A stretch of DNA of 54,292 bases, taken from Maribacter arenosus (GTDB taxonomy: Bacteria > Bacteroidota > Bacteroidia > Flavobacteriales > Flavobacteriaceae). Of the stretch, positions 8,504-19,160 are shown piece by piece. Each line of letters starts with the position of its first letter. Positions within the stretch are counted from its first letter, which is position 1. The notes under the pieces were generated by a model. The model saw nothing but the letters and a program-made list of their open reading frames with translations. It was not told the origin of the DNA and did not search any database. The position numbers were made by a program, and so were the translations under genes. The stretch covers positions 1-54,292 of the forward strand of contig NZ_JABTCG010000010.1 of assembly GCF_014610845.1 (NCBI RefSeq), read 5' to 3'.

Positions 8504-11131
8504 ATGAATTCCAAGGAAATCAGGACCCAATTTTTAAACTTTTTCAAGGAAAAGAAACATAAGATCGTACCCTCTGCGCCAATGGTCATTAAAGATGACC
8601 CTACGTTGATGTTTACCAATGCGGGAATGAACCAATTCAAGGAGTACTTTTTGGGCAATAGTATAGTTAAGAATAAACGTGTGGCAGATACCCAAAAGTG
8701 TCTCCGGGTTAGTGGTAAGCATAACGACCTTGAAGAAGTGGGCAAGGATACCTATCACCATACCATGTTCGAAATGCTTGGCAATTGGAGTTTTGGGGAT
8801 TATTTCAAAAAAGAGGCCATTGAGTGGGCCTGGGAATTATTGACCGATAGATTAAAGATCGATCAGGAAAGTCTTTATGTTTCGGTATTTGAAGGTAGCA
8901 GTGATGCCGATAATCTCGAAAGGGATGAGGAAGCTTATAATTTATGGAGTTCCATAGTTCCCAAAAACCGGATTATTTTAGGCAACAAGAAAGATAATTT
9001 CTGGGAAATGGGCGATCAAGGCCCTTGTGGGCCCTGTTCGGAAATCCATGTGGATATTCGGTCGGCAGAGGAAAAAGCCAAGATTCCCGGGGCAACTTTA
9101 GTAAATAAAGATCATCCATTGGTTGTCGAGATATGGAATCTCGTTTTTATGCAGTACAATCGCAAGGCAGACGGAAGCTTGGAGTCACTACCTGAAAAGC
9201 ATGTGGATACCGGGATGGGATTTGAACGGTTATGCATGGTGTTACAAGGGGTTCAATCGAACTATGACACAGATGTCTTTACTCCGATAATTCGGGAGAT
9301 CGAGGCCATAACAGGAAGGGATTATGGCGTTTCCGAAGATTCGGGAGAGCAAACAGATATTGCAATTCGGGTCATTGCAGACCATATACGTGCCGTAGCA
9401 TTTTCAATAGCGGATGGTCAATTGCCCAGCAATACGGGAGCAGGTTATGTGATTCGCCGCATTCTAAGGCGGGCCATTCGCTACGGGTTCACTTTTCTCG
9501 ATATGAAGGAGCCTTTTATGCACCGTTTGGTAAAAGTCCTTACCAATACCATGGGTGAAGCCTTTCCGGAGTTGAAAAAGCAACGTCAATTGATCGAGAA
9601 TGTGGTCAAGGAAGAAGAACATTCTTTTCTGCACACCCTTGAACAGGGGTTGGTTTTGTTGGATAATGTAATGAAACAGACCAAAGGCAAGGAAGTGTCT
9701 GGTAGAAAAGCTTTTGAATTGTATGACACCTATGGTTTCCCAATAGATCTTACCGCCTTGATTCTTGAGGAGAAGGGTTTTACACTTGATGGAAAAGGGT
9801 TTCAAGAGGCTATGCAGGAACAGAAAAATCGATCTCGTTCAGCTTCTGAAATGGCCAAGGAGGATTGGGAGATTATCTCTACGGATAAGGAACAGGAGTT
9901 CGTGGGTTATGATGTTTTGGAGACCGCTGTAAAAGTGGTAAAATACCGCAAGGTAACCTCAAAGAAAGAAGGGGAGCAGTATCAAATGGTATTTAATTTA
10001 ACACCTTTTTATCCTGAAGGCGGTGGGCAAGTAGGTGATAAGGGTTATTTGGAAGCCCCAAATGGGGATGTGGTCTATATTTTGGATACCAAAAAGGAAA
10101 ATAACGAGATAGTACATTTTGCTAAAAACTTGCCTAAAAACATCACTGATACGTTCAAGGCGGTGGTCGACAAAAAACAACGACAGCGAACGGCAGCCAA
10201 TCATACGGCTACCCATTTGTTGCATCAGGCCTTGCGGGAGGTATTAGGGCCTCATGTTGAACAAAAAGGCTCTGCCGTGCATTCAAAATATCTGCGTTTC
10301 GATTTTTCACACTTTGCTAAACTGACCGTTGAAGAACTACATGAAGTTGAAAATTTTGTGAATGCTAGGATTGAAGGGCATCTGCCTTTACAGGAGAATC
10401 GGAATGTGCCCATGGAAATAGCCATGAAAGAAGGGGCCATGGCCTTATTTGGCGAGAAATATGGGGATTCCGTACGTACTATCCGCTTTGGCAAGTCTAT
10501 AGAATTATGTGGAGGTACCCATGTTGAAAACACAGGGGATATCTGGCATTTTAAAATAAGGTCCGAAGGAGCCGTTGCAGCCGGAATACGCAGAATTGAG
10601 GCCATCACTTTGGATGCGGTCAAGGATTTCTATTATCAAAATAACCGAAGGCTATACGAAATCAAGGATTTACTGAACAATGCACAGGATCCGGTAAAAG
10701 CCGTGGAGGCCCTGCAACTGGAAAATGCCAAATTAAGGAAAGAGGTCGAAGCGTTGTTGAAGGACAAGGCCAAAAATCTCAAGGGTGAATTATTTGGAGA
10801 ATTGGAAGAAATCGATGGGGTCCGATTTTTGGCCAAAAAAGTGGATTTGGATGCATCAGGCATCAAAGACCTTTCCTTTGAAATGGGAAATGGCATTGAT
10901 AATCTATTCTTGTTGTTCGGCACAACACAAGGGGGCAAGGCACTGCTATCCTGTTATATTTCAAAAGAATTGGTAGCCTCCAAAAACCTGAATGCCGGGA
11001 CCATTGTCCGTGAGTTGGGTAAATTCATCCAGGGTGGTGGGGGCGGACAACCATTTTTCGCCACAGCAGGTGGTAAAAATCCGGACGGGATTGATGAAGC
11101 ACTGGCAAAAGCCAGGGATTATCTAAGTTGA
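8504..11131 (+). CDS. alaS: Alanine--tRNA ligase
   Basis: Class II synthetase of 875 aa, the usual length. In order: the aminoacylation domain (N-terminus through [19 protein letters not shown]), the editing domain with zinc-binding HTATH and [11 protein letters not shown] motifs, and the C-terminal DHHA1-like domain ending in [17 protein letters not shown]. It charges tRNA-Ala and hydrolyses mischarged Ser/Gly. It is divergent from the M23 operon and followed 4 nt later by the GSCFA gene, so the two are probably co-transcribed. Confidence 0.98.
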   Translation: MNSKEIRTQFLNFFKEKKHKIVPSAPMVIKDDPTLMFTNAGMNQFKEYFLGNSIVKNKRVADTQKCLRVSGKHNDLEEVGKDTYHHTMFEMLGNWSFGDYFKKEAIEWAWELLTDRLKIDQESLYVSVFEGSSDADNLERDEEAYNLWSSIVPKNRIILGNKKDNFWEMGDQGPCGPCSEIHVDIRSAEEKAKIPGATLVNKDHPLVVEIWNLVFMQYNRKADGSLESLPEKHVDTGMGFERLCMVLQGVQSNYDTDVFTPIIREIEAITGRDYGVSEDSGEQTDIAIRVIADHIRAVAFSIADGQLPSNTGAGYVIRRILRRAIRYGFTFLDMKEPFMHRLVKVLTNTMGEAFPELKKQRQLIENVVKEEEHSFLHTLEQGLVLLDNVMKQTKGKEVSGRKAFELYDTYGFPIDLTALILEEKGFTLDGKGFQEAMQEQKNRSRSASEMAKEDWEIISTDKEQEFVGYDVLETAVKVVKYRKVTSKKEGEQYQMVFNLTPFYPEGGGQVGDKGYLEAPNGDVVYILDTKKENNEIVHFAKNLPKNITDTFKAVVDKKQRQRTAANHTATHLLHQALREVLGPHVEQKGSAVHSKYLRFDFSHFAKLTVEELHEVENFVNARIEGHLPLQENRNVPMEIAMKEGAMALFGEKYGDSVRTIRFGKSIELCGGTHVENTGDIWHFKIRSEGAVAAGIRRIEAITLDAVKDFYYQNNRRLYEIKDLLNNAQDPVKAVEALQLENAKLRKEVEALLKDKAKNLKGELFGELEEIDGVRFLAKKVDLDASGIKDLSFEMGNGIDNLFLLFGTTQGGKALLSCYISKELVASKNLNAGTIVRELGKFIQGGGGGQPFFATAGGKNPDGIDEALAKARDYLS

Positions 11132-11135
11132 ATCC

Positions 11136-12098
11136 ATGAAACTCCAGACCCAAATACCGCTACAAAAAGCACATCGTCAAATTGACTATACGAGTCAAAT
11201 TTTGCTGCTTGGGTCTTGTTTTGTTGAGAATATAGGAAGAAAGTTAAACCACTTCAAATTTCCGTCCCTCCAAAACCCATTTGGTATTCTATTTCACACG
11301 ATTGCGATAGAAAACCTTGTTTCAAAGGCTGTTCGACAGGAATCCTACTCCGAAGCGGATGTCTTTTTCCTTAACGATCGTTGGCATTGTTTTGATGCGC
11401 ATTCCGATTTGAGTAATGCGTCCCAAAAACATTTACTTAAAAACCTTAATGACGGACTGGGTGCGACCCGTGAACAACTATCCAAATCTACCCATATAAT
11501 TATTACTTTGGGAACATCATGGGTCTATAGGAATATAACGAACGGCAATATAGTTGCCAATTGCCACAAGGTGCCACAAAAAAAGTTTTCCAAAGAATTA
11601 TTATCTATTGATGAAATTACGGATAGTTTACAAAAAACGATGGATTACATTCGATCGGTCAATGAAAATACCCAAGTCATTTTTACCGTTTCCCCTGTAC
11701 GCCATTTAAAGGACGGATTCATTGAAAATCAAAGAAGCAAGGCACATCTGATAAGTGCAATTCATCAAATCATCGAAAGTCCGAAACTTGGACCCCACAC
11801 CTCATACTTTTTTTCTTATGAAGTCATGATGGATGAACTAAGGGATTACCGTTTTTACAAGTCGGATATGGTGCATCCCAATGGTTTGGCCGTGGATTAT
11901 ATCTGGGAGAAATTCAAGGAAGTATGGATTTCTAAAGAATGCTATGGGACTATGGATCAAGTTGAAGCCATTCAAAAAGGATTGGAGCACAAACCTTTTA
12001 ATCCGGATTCAAAAGAACATAAAGTATTTTTGAAATCACTGAACTCCAAAATTACGTATCTTCAACAGGCGTATCCTTTTATGGAATTCAAGTCATGA
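11136..12098 (+). CDS. GSCFA domain-containing protein
   Basis: 320 aa. The domain-defining stretch LLLGSCFVENIGRKL (residues 27-41) is present, followed by NPFGILFHTIAIENL, TLGTSWVYR and DMVHPNGLAVDYIWEKF. The GSCFA domain resembles SGNH/GDSL hydrolases (a GS nucleophile block near the start, a D-x-x-H block near the end: DMVHP). The substrate is unknown. There is no signal peptide, so it should act in the cytoplasm. It starts 4 nt after alaS, an association I recall from other flavobacteria. Confidence 0.88.
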   Translation: MKLQTQIPLQKAHRQIDYTSQILLLGSCFVENIGRKLNHFKFPSLQNPFGILFHTIAIENLVSKAVRQESYSEADVFFLNDRWHCFDAHSDLSNASQKHLLKNLNDGLGATREQLSKSTHIIITLGTSWVYRNITNGNIVANCHKVPQKKFSKELLSIDEITDSLQKTMDYIRSVNENTQVIFTVSPVRHLKDGFIENQRSKAHLISAIHQIIESPKLGPHTSYFFSYEVMMDELRDYRFYKSDMVHPNGLAVDYIWEKFKEVWISKECYGTMDQVEAIQKGLEHKPFNPDSKEHKVFLKSLNSKITYLQQAYPFMEFKS

Positions 12099-12204
12099 AT
12101 GTGTTGTTTTAAAGGGGGGTCAGACCTATATGGGGCGCCTATAAGATAATGTCGACTCCGTAGGTTTATATTTATTATATATCCAATTATTCAATGAACT
12201 TTAT

Positions 12205-12819
12205 ATGAAACGAATATTAATAGGTGTGATCGGTACGCTCGTAGTCGTTCTGGTCGTCCAATGGTATTGGACCAATAAAAATGAGAAATCGATTCTTGAG
12301 GAGAATTCCATGCTCATCGAACAACAGATAGAAAATGTTTCTAAATTGATCGTTTCCGAAGGGCATTTTGCGGAAGTATATAATTATAGGGATTCACAGG
12401 CACTTTTTGGTCCATTTTTGATAGCAAGTAAAAAAGCCTTGGTGGTTGTGAATGCGGAGGTTACCGTGGCATATGACTTAAGTAAAATTGTATTTGAGGT
12501 TGATAAGGAGAACAAAACCTTACAAATAGTAAGTATTCCGGAACCTGAAATAAAGATCAATCCAGATTTTGAATATTATGATGTTACGGCAGATTACCTT
12601 AATCAGTTCAATGCACAGGATTATAATAAGATCAAGAAAAATGTAAAGGCCTCCTTATTGCGAAAAGTGGAGGGGTCATCCTTAAAAGGAAATGCCCAAA
12701 ATAGATTGATCAGTGAGCTGCAGAAATTTTATATCCTTACAAATTCAATGGGATGGACCCTCCAATACCAAGGTCAACCCATATCTGGAAATCTTGCTGA
12801 ACGACTATTCAACGATTGA
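12205..12819 (+). CDS. DUF4230 domain-containing protein
   Basis: 204 aa. One N-terminal membrane helix (residues 4-22, with an ITG/VVVLVVQWYW run), then an extracytoplasmic alpha/beta domain of the DUF4230 type (AEVYNYRDSQ, KKALVVVNAEVTVAYDLSKI, PEPEIKINPDFEYYDV). Function unknown. It is convergent with the aromatic amino acid hydroxylase gene, with only 28 nt between the stops and no clear terminator there. Confidence 0.8.
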   Translation: MKRILIGVIGTLVVVLVVQWYWTNKNEKSILEENSMLIEQQIENVSKLIVSEGHFAEVYNYRDSQALFGPFLIASKKALVVVNAEVTVAYDLSKIVFEVDKENKTLQIVSIPEPEIKINPDFEYYDVTADYLNQFNAQDYNKIKKNVKASLLRKVEGSSLKGNAQNRLISELQKFYILTNSMGWTLQYQGQPISGNLAERLFND

Positions 12820-12847
12820 TGTGAAACTTCAGGTAAAGTAGGGTTGT

Positions 12848-14611
12848 CTAGTGTACCAAACTTCTGGAGGCCAGATTTGAACCATCATCTATAAGATGGC
12901 CTACTTCCGGATTATTTTCTTTAACCACTTCCAAATGGGCTTTTATTTCAGAAGCAAAATCCTGTTCCTTTTGGTTTTGGTAGCCCTTCATGGCCAACTC
13001 ATATAATTCAACGCATAAAAGCCAATCTTCGGGAAACTGGATAGCTACCTCCCGAAATACTTTATTTCGGGATATGGTGGTATTTTTGCCTTCCCTGAAA
13101 TCCCTGATTTGTTGATATAATTGTTCTAATTTGCTACGTCGTGCATCTTTTGGCCGTTTAATAGTGGTTTCGGTGATCTTATGTGATACCAATTCAAAAC
13201 TGTTTAGATCCGCAGGCCCATTAAAAGCTGAAACTATCTTTTGACCAATGGCCATATTATAAAGCCCGTCTTCAGATTCAAAGAGAATCGTATCCTTGTG
13301 GGTAACCATGCAATTTCTGAAGGTCACAAGTATGATTTCGCCCTTTAGGTTGCGGGTGCCTGTAAGAATTTCGCCCTTGATGGTAATACCGCCTTCAAAT
13401 TCCAAGGAAATGGTTTTTCCTTCATAGATATTGTATGCTTTTAAGTCCCGTGGACTCATATCTTCAATAGCGAGATTGATCCCTTTTAACTTGCCTATGG
13501 GAGAACCAAAGCCATTGTGATGATGTGCAGTGCTATGCCCAACGAGTTCTTTCTCGCGATAGGCAAGTGCCGTAGGACCTTCGGTTTGGAAAAATACCGG
13601 CATATTATCATGGGCTATTACCTTTTTGAAATTTCCGGAAATCTGTAATCCCGTACTTAGTTCAATGGTGCCCAATTCTTTCGATTCGATGAGCTTATTA
13701 ATTCCGGTCAATCCCCCTTGGCGGAGGGCCATGGTATTCGCAAATTCTTCCAGGACCTGGCTCAAAAAGGCGAAATCAGGGGTTACGAATAATTGGGGTT
13801 GTGGTTTTGTAATGTCGAATGCGGTACGTGCCGCTTCAATTGAATAGGGGATTTTTTTTACTTTATCGGTCATGCACCAAGCACTTTCCCCAATCGAAGA
13901 TAAAAGTCCGGCTCCATAAATCTTCGGATTTTCGATTGTACCTATTAAGCCGTATTCCACCGTCCACCAATGTAAATTCCTAATGAGGGCAATCTCACTG
14001 GGTGCTCCCATGTTCTGTTGCAGTTCCTCAATGTGACGCTCCGCTATTTTAATCTCACTCTCAGGTGTTCCCGAAGCTTCTTTGATTATGGAAAGATGGC
14101 GTACCGCTTCGTAAAGTTCATAATCTTTTGCATTCGAAATAGCCTTACTTCCTATTTCACCGAAACGCCTAAGATATTCAGCGTATTCAGGATTGGCGAT
14201 AATAGGGGCATGTCCGGCTCCTTCATGGATGATATCCGGGGCGGGGGTATATTCAATATGTTCCAATTGGCGAATATCCGAAGCTATGACCAACACATTA
14301 TAAGCCTGGAACTCCATAAAAGCCGAAGGAGGTATAAAGCCATCAACGGCAACCGCGGCCCAACCAATATCCTTAAGGATCCGGTTCATACCATACATGT
14401 TCGGGATGTGTTCTATTGAAATACCCGTTTTTTTCAATCCTTCCAGGTAGGACTCATGTGCAACGGTGCTGAGGTAGTCGATATTTTTTCGCATTACATA
14501 GCGCCATACAGCTTGGTCGATGGCCGTGTATTCCCCATAATCCTGGGGCTTTATATACTGCCGCAAATGATCGGGGAGTTTGTCCAATATGGGGTTGCTC
14601 TCGTATACCAC
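12848..14611 (-). CDS. Aromatic amino acid hydroxylase (phenylalanine hydroxylase-like)
   Basis: 587 aa pterin-dependent, non-haem iron monooxygenase. The iron-binding triad is visible: H129 and H134 in HEGAGH, and E219 in TVEYGL. The catalytic domain fills roughly residues 30-330. The remaining 250 residues are an extension seen in the long Bacteroidota form and absent from the ~290-aa proteobacterial PhhA. Phe to Tyr is the likeliest reaction, but Trp or Tyr cannot be excluded. Translation appears to start at GTG. A near-consensus -7 box (TAACTTTA) lies about 25 nt upstream. Confidence 0.9.
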   Translation of the reverse strand: MVYESNPILDKLPDHLRQYIKPQDYGEYTAIDQAVWRYVMRKNIDYLSTVAHESYLEGLKKTGISIEHIPNMYGMNRILKDIGWAAVAVDGFIPPSAFMEFQAYNVLVIASDIRQLEHIEYTPAPDIIHEGAGHAPIIANPEYAEYLRRFGEIGSKAISNAKDYELYEAVRHLSIIKEASGTPESEIKIAERHIEELQQNMGAPSEIALIRNLHWWTVEYGLIGTIENPKIYGAGLLSSIGESAWCMTDKVKKIPYSIEAARTAFDITKPQPQLFVTPDFAFLSQVLEEFANTMALRQGGLTGINKLIESKELGTIELSTGLQISGNFKKVIAHDNMPVFFQTEGPTALAYREKELVGHSTAHHHNGFGSPIGKLKGINLAIEDMSPRDLKAYNIYEGKTISLEFEGGITIKGEILTGTRNLKGEIILVTFRNCMVTHKDTILFESEDGLYNMAIGQKIVSAFNGPADLNSFELVSHKITETTIKRPKDARRSKLEQLYQQIRDFREGKNTTISRNKVFREVAIQFPEDWLLCVELYELAMKGYQNQKEQDFASEIKAHLEVVKENNPEVGHLIDDGSNLASRSLVH

Positions 14612-14682
14612 CTTGTCTGAAATTTAGTTTTGACTTAAAGTTACGAAAATGAACGTATGTGTAAAATTTACGGTAGCATATT

Positions 14683-14720
14683 AAAAAACCGCCCTGAGGA
14701 CAAGGTCAGGGCGGTTTTTT
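14683..14720. terminator. Strong bidirectional-looking terminator
   Basis: A perfect 15-bp stem (AAAAAACCGCCCTGA / TCAGGGCGGTTTTTT) with an 8-nt loop. It lies 3 nt after the stop of the DUF4136 gene, which it terminates on the minus strand, and isolates the hydroxylase gene downstream. Confidence 0.9.
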
Positions 14721-14723
14721 AAA

Positions 14724-15311
14724 TTATTTGGAAGTAGTTTGTACAGAAGAAGTATTCCCTGGCGGGTATTGAGACATTATTTCTGAAACAAACTCCCTTA
14801 TACGTTGTTCTTTCTTTTCAATATTTTTAGTGTTGTTCAACGTGCCGACACCTTTTCCTTGCCATACAAGTTCTTTATTTTTGGCATCGATCAAATCAAT
14901 ATAGAGTGAACCTTGGGTGCGTGTACTAACTGCGGGACTGTTCCATCCCCAACCAGGACCATAACCACCCCAATACCAAGGACTCCAACCCCAGCCAAAA
15001 CCACCGCCCCAGTAGTTATTGTACACATCGACTTGCTCACGTTCCTTAGTGAAGATACTGACTAAAATGTCCGGGTTTTCAGATTTCACCATACCCCTGG
15101 AGCTCAATTCCGCATCAATGGACTTTAAGATTCTCTTTTTATCCAAATCGGATATATGGGCTTTATCGATGCCTGTTTTATAAAAGGCATAGGTCGTATA
15201 ACTATTGAAGTCGGCTTCTTTATCATAATCTGATAACACACGAACCGAAACGCAGGAACTTAAAAAAACCAATGCCATCAGTGGCAGAGCGATAATTTTC
15301 ATTGTTTTCAT
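14724..15311 (-). CDS. DUF4136 domain-containing lipoprotein
   Basis: 195 aa. Lipoprotein signal (MKTMKIIALPLMALVFLSSC, lipobox ending at Cys20), then a DUF4136 domain (SDYDKEADFNSYTTYAFYKTG; DILVSIFTKERE; LYIDLIDAKNKELVWQGKGVGTL). A Trp/Gly-rich loop (GGGFGWGWSPWYWGGYGPGWGW, split here by position about 103-124) lies in the middle. It is presumably outer-membrane anchored; function unknown. Monocistronic, with its own strong terminator. Confidence 0.87.
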   Translation of the reverse strand: MKTMKIIALPLMALVFLSSCVSVRVLSDYDKEADFNSYTTYAFYKTGIDKAHISDLDKKRILKSIDAELSSRGMVKSENPDILVSIFTKEREQVDVYNNYWGGGFGWGWSPWYWGGYGPGWGWNSPAVSTRTQGSLYIDLIDAKNKELVWQGKGVGTLNNTKNIEKKEQRIREFVSEIMSQYPPGNTSSVQTTSK

Positions 15312-15388
15312 AGCTTAATGTTTTTGGAATTAATGCAATTAGTCTTGTAAAAAATAAAGCTCAAAAATCGTGCCGAACGTCTTACATT

Positions 15389-15613
<225 letters not shown>

Positions 15614-15719
15614 TTAAGATAAATGGCCAATAATTATCAGGTTTTCGCCAAAAAATGTTCATTAATCGAATTTGTTGGTAACAAAACCTAATTCGTAAAA
15701 CCAGTTTAATTTTAACAAT

Positions 15720-15727
15720 TATCTTTG
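15720..15727 (+). promoter_or_regulatory. -7 box before the HExxH membrane protein gene
   Basis: TATCTTTG, a perfect TAnnTTTG match, ends 27 nt before the ATG at 15755. It overlaps the upstream TTG that would otherwise be taken as the start, which argues for the ATG. Confidence 0.6.
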
Positions 15728-15754
15728 AATAGAGGCGTTTTAAATCCAAAAAGT

Positions 15755-16078
15755 ATGATTCTGGTGTTCAAACATTTTTTCTATAAGAATTACGTAGGTT
15801 TATCCTTGTGGCCTTTCATATTTCTTAAGAATGATACCTTAAAAAAGGATAAATACCTTATTAACCACGAGCGTATCCATCTTCAGCAACAGAAGGAATT
15901 ATTGATCATCCCATTTTATATTTTATATATCTCCGAATGGCTTCTTCGATCGTTATATTATTTCGATAGTTATAAGGCGTACCAAAATCTGAGTTTTGAA
16001 CGCGAAGCCTATATCAACGAAAAAAACTTGGAATACATTACAGAACGTTCGACTTTCAGCTTTATTAAATATCTTTGA
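15755..16078 (+). CDS. Small HExxH-motif membrane protein (putative metallopeptidase-like)
   Basis: 107 aa from the chosen ATG. A longer frame from TTG (117 aa) would start inside the -7 box. The protein has a hydrophobic N-terminus, then NHERIHLQQQKEL, which contains a HExxH zinc signature. A membrane segment follows (IIPFYILYISEWLLRSLYYF), then FEREAY, whose Glu could be a third zinc ligand as in M48/M56-like gluzincins. It is far shorter than known peptidases of those families, so activity is uncertain. It is followed 17 nt later by the PLP enzyme gene. Confidence 0.65.
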   Translation: MILVFKHFFYKNYVGLSLWPFIFLKNDTLKKDKYLINHERIHLQQQKELLIIPFYILYISEWLLRSLYYFDSYKAYQNLSFEREAYINEKNLEYITERSTFSFIKYL

Positions 16079-16095
16079 AGCCGAATTGCTGACGG

Positions 16096-17001
16096 GTGCA
16101 CACTGAAAATCAAGAAGTAGACCTTCCAATATTAAAAGAAAAAAAAGTATCGCTCTATATAAAAAGAGAGGATAGCATACACCCTTTGATCTCGGGAAAT
16201 AAGTATCGTAAGCTCAAGTACAATACGCTTAAGGCCAAAAGTGAGCAGTATGATACCCTATTGACTTTCGGAGGGGCATATTCCAATCATATAGCCGCTA
16301 CTGCCTGTGCCGCAAATGAAAATGGACTACGCAGTGTGGGTATCATACGTGGCGAGGAGTTGGCTTTTAAATGGCACGAAAACCCCACTTTGTCGTTGGC
16401 CTTCGAATTGGGAATGGAGCTCAACTTCGTTTCAAGGAATGATTATAGAAAAAAACATACGGAACACTGTTTGGAGTGCCTAAAATCTGAATTCGGCCGT
16501 TTTTACCTGTTGCCTGAAGGGGGTACCAACGATTTGGCGGTAAAAGGATGCGAAGAGATTTTGACAGGGACGGACAGTGCCTTTGACATTATCTGCAGTT
16601 GTGTGGGTACGGGGGGGACAATCGCTGGTATCATCAATACAGCTGGACCAAAACAACAGGTCTTGGGATTCCCTGCCTTGAAAGAAAATTTTTTAAAGGA
16701 AGATATTCGTAAATTTGCAGCGAATGGAAATTGGGATTTAATAAGGGACTATCATTTTGGAGGATATGCCAAGGTGTCAACAGCACTGATACATTTTATA
16801 AATGAGTTCAAAAAGAAAACCCGAATTCCATTGGATCCCGTATACACCGGAAAAATGTTGTATGGCATAATCGATATGGTGAAAAGGGATCGTTTTGTAC
16901 CGGGCACAAAAATACTAGCTGTTCATACCGGGGGATTGCAAGGAATTTCGGGGATGAACGCCAAATTGAAAAAGAAGAATCTACCATTGATCGAACTATG
17001 A
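16096..17001 (+). CDS. PLP-dependent 1-aminocyclopropane-1-carboxylate deaminase / D-cysteine desulfhydrase family enzyme
   Basis: 301 aa tryptophan-synthase-beta fold enzyme. The PLP lysine lies in SGNKYRKLKYN (residues about 33-43). FGGAYSNHIAATA and the glycine loop SCVGTGGTIAGI (phosphate binding) are present. The family includes ACC deaminase and D-cysteine desulfhydrase; in flavobacteria D-cysteine desulfhydrase-like activity is the more usual guess. Translation starts at GTG. The TGA overlaps the next ATG by 4 nt, so the gene is coupled to the glucosaminidase. Confidence 0.87.
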   Translation: MHTENQEVDLPILKEKKVSLYIKREDSIHPLISGNKYRKLKYNTLKAKSEQYDTLLTFGGAYSNHIAATACAANENGLRSVGIIRGEELAFKWHENPTLSLAFELGMELNFVSRNDYRKKHTEHCLECLKSEFGRFYLLPEGGTNDLAVKGCEEILTGTDSAFDIICSCVGTGGTIAGIINTAGPKQQVLGFPALKENFLKEDIRKFAANGNWDLIRDYHFGGYAKVSTALIHFINEFKKKTRIPLDPVYTGKMLYGIIDMVKRDRFVPGTKILAVHTGGLQGISGMNAKLKKKNLPLIEL

Positions 17002-17837
17002 TAAAAAGACTCGTTTTAATCACGGTTTTAGGCACTTTTCTAATGGGTTGCAAAGCCAAGAAGCAAACTACCTATTCGAGTAGGTCTAACCAAGAAACTA
17101 CGGCTACCAAAGAAAAAACCAAAGGCAAATACGATTCAAGAGGACTTTATCCACTTCCAGAGGATACGGGAAAATTCCATAGATTCTCGATTGCCTCGGT
17201 TGAGGAATACATACAGACCTTTTCGGATATTGCCCAATATGAAATGAGGGCCTATGGTATTCCCGCAAGTATTACCTTGGCCCAAGGCCTGTTGGAAAGC
17301 GGATTGGGTAAAGGGGAATTAGCAGTTAAGACCAATAATCATTTTGGGATAAAATGCCATACGGGTTGGCAAGGTGATTATGATTTTCACGATGATGATG
17401 AAAAAGGGGAGTGTTTCAGAAAATACAACCACCCGATGTATTCTTATCGGGATCATAGTGAGTTTTTATCGAGCCGTGCCCGGTATTCATTTTTGTTTGA
17501 TTATGGAAGTACCGATTACAGACGATGGGCCAAAGGACTTCGTGAAGCGGGTTATGCCACCGACAAAAGATATCCCCAAAAGCTGATTTACCTTATTGAA
17601 GAACATCGACTGCATAAATTTGATTCGGATGTTCAACAAAACAGCGGAATAGCCATCGCGGAACCCAAACAATATGAGAATAAGGTTCATGTGGTACAGA
17701 GAGGGGATACGCTTTATTCCATTTCAAGAAGGTATTTTATCTCTGTTGATGAGCTTAAACGAATGAATAATTTAAATTCCAATAATTTGGCGATAGGGCA
17801 GAAGATTGCCGTGAAGTCCGAATTAACAAAGAAATAG
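16998..17837 (+). CDS. Lipoprotein glucosaminidase (GH73-like) with LysM domain
   Basis: 279 aa. Lipobox at LMGC (Cys18). A mannosyl-glycoprotein endo-beta-N-acetylglucosaminidase/FlgJ-type domain covers residues about 65-205 (ASITLAQGLLESGLGKGELAVKTNNHFGIKCH; catalytic Glu probably in LLESGLG). One LysM repeat sits at the C-terminus (VHVVQRGDTLYSISRRYF). It probably cleaves peptidoglycan glycan strands at the outer membrane. It overlaps the preceding gene by 4 nt and abuts hemL directly, so all three are one operon. Confidence 0.92.
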   Translation: MIKRLVLITVLGTFLMGCKAKKQTTYSSRSNQETTATKEKTKGKYDSRGLYPLPEDTGKFHRFSIASVEEYIQTFSDIAQYEMRAYGIPASITLAQGLLESGLGKGELAVKTNNHFGIKCHTGWQGDYDFHDDDEKGECFRKYNHPMYSYRDHSEFLSSRARYSFLFDYGSTDYRRWAKGLREAGYATDKRYPQKLIYLIEEHRLHKFDSDVQQNSGIAIAEPKQYENKVHVVQRGDTLYSISRRYFISVDELKRMNNLNSNNLAIGQKIAVKSELTKK

Positions 17838-19127
17838 ATGATCTATAAAAGAAGCAGTGCCTTATTTGTCGAGGCCAAGAAATATATTCCGGGAGGCGTA
17901 AATTCCCCTGTTCGAGCCTTCAAAGCAGTAGGTGGGGATCCCATATTTGTAAAAAAGGCCAAAGGAGCTTATCTATATGATGTAGACGGTAACAAATTGA
18001 TAGATTACATCGCTTCATGGGGCCCTCTTATTTTAGGACATGCCTATGAGCCGGTCATCAATGCCGTAATAGAAAGGGCCAAGAAAGGAACCTCGTTCGG
18101 TATGCCGACCGAGATTGAGACCGAATTGGCGAAATTGGCGGTATCCATGGTTCCGAACATAGATAAAATACGTTTTGTAAACAGTGGAACGGAAGCCTGT
18201 ATGAGTGCCGTACGTTTGGCACGTGGCTACACAGGTAAGGATAAGATCATAAAATTCGCAGGTTGCTATCATGGCCATTCCGATTCCTTTTTAATCCAGG
18301 CCGGTAGTGGGGCCGTTACCTTTGGTAGCCCAAATAGCCCTGGTGTTACCCAAGGTACAGCGAAGGATACTTTATTGGCCGGATATAATGATCTGGAGAG
18401 TGTACGGGAACTGACTGTAGCCAACAAGGGTGAAATTGCGGCAGTGATCATAGAGCCGGTAGCAGGGAATATGGGTTGTATAATCCCACAGGAAGATTTT
18501 ATCAAGGGCCTACGTGCACTATGTACACAAGAAAACATTTTATTGATTTTTGATGAGGTAATGACGGGTTTTCGATTGGGAAAAGGTGGGGCTCAAGAAG
18601 CCTTGGGTATAGCTGCCGATATTGTCACCTTTGGAAAGGTCATTGGCGGGGGTCTGCCCGTGGGTGCCTTTGCCGCTCGTGAAGATATTATGGACCATTT
18701 GGCACCTGATGGCCCTGTGTATCAAGCAGGGACATTAAGCGGGAATCCCTTGGCCATGAGCGCCGGTTTGGCTATGTTGACTGAACTGGACAAAAATCCG
18801 GGAATTTTTAGAAGCTTGGCAGAAAAAACTTCGTATCTGCATGAGGGCTTGGAAGACGTTTTGGTCAAAAATGATATTCCCCATCAAATAAACCGGTTTG
18901 GAAGTATGGTTTCGATTCACTTTACCGACGAACCCGTTATAGATTTTAAAACTTCAGCAAAAGGAAATAATGATACATTTAAAAAATATTTCCATGGAAT
19001 GTTGGATCATGGGATTTATTTACCACCTAGTGCTTTTGAAAGTTACTTCTTGAATGATGCCCTAAGTTATGCCGATTTGGATAAAACTATTTTGACATTA
19101 CAGCATATAGCGGCTGACCTAAAATAA
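17838..19127 (+). CDS. hemL: Glutamate-1-semialdehyde 2,1-aminomutase
   Basis: 429 aa, usual length. PLP enzyme that makes 5-aminolevulinate from glutamate-1-semialdehyde in C5 haem biosynthesis. Visible signatures are [15 protein letters not shown] at the N-terminus, [33 protein letters not shown] and the PLP lysine in [16 protein letters not shown] (about residue 265). The ATG directly follows the previous stop codon. An intrinsic terminator begins within the last codon. Confidence 0.97.
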   Translation: MIYKRSSALFVEAKKYIPGGVNSPVRAFKAVGGDPIFVKKAKGAYLYDVDGNKLIDYIASWGPLILGHAYEPVINAVIERAKKGTSFGMPTEIETELAKLAVSMVPNIDKIRFVNSGTEACMSAVRLARGYTGKDKIIKFAGCYHGHSDSFLIQAGSGAVTFGSPNSPGVTQGTAKDTLLAGYNDLESVRELTVANKGEIAAVIIEPVAGNMGCIIPQEDFIKGLRALCTQENILLIFDEVMTGFRLGKGGAQEALGIAADIVTFGKVIGGGLPVGAFAAREDIMDHLAPDGPVYQAGTLSGNPLAMSAGLAMLTELDKNPGIFRSLAEKTSYLHEGLEDVLVKNDIPHQINRFGSMVSIHFTDEPVIDFKTSAKGNNDTFKKYFHGMLDHGIYLPPSAFESYFLNDALSYADLDKTILTLQHIAADLK

Positions 19128-19152
19128 AAAAGGCGCGATAAGCGCCTTTTTT
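19126..19152. terminator. Bidirectional terminator between convergent genes
   Basis: An 11-bp perfect stem AAAAAAGGCGC / GCGCCTTTTTT with a 5-nt loop. It serves hemL on the plus strand and the DUF4890-like gene, whose stop is 9 nt away, on the minus strand. Confidence 0.92.
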
Positions 19153-19160
19153 GTTTCTAT

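Noticed and set aside
14724-15311. Outer-membrane barrel because of the Trp/Gly-rich stretch
   Set aside because: The stretch is a single loop within a DUF4136 domain; no series of barrel strands.
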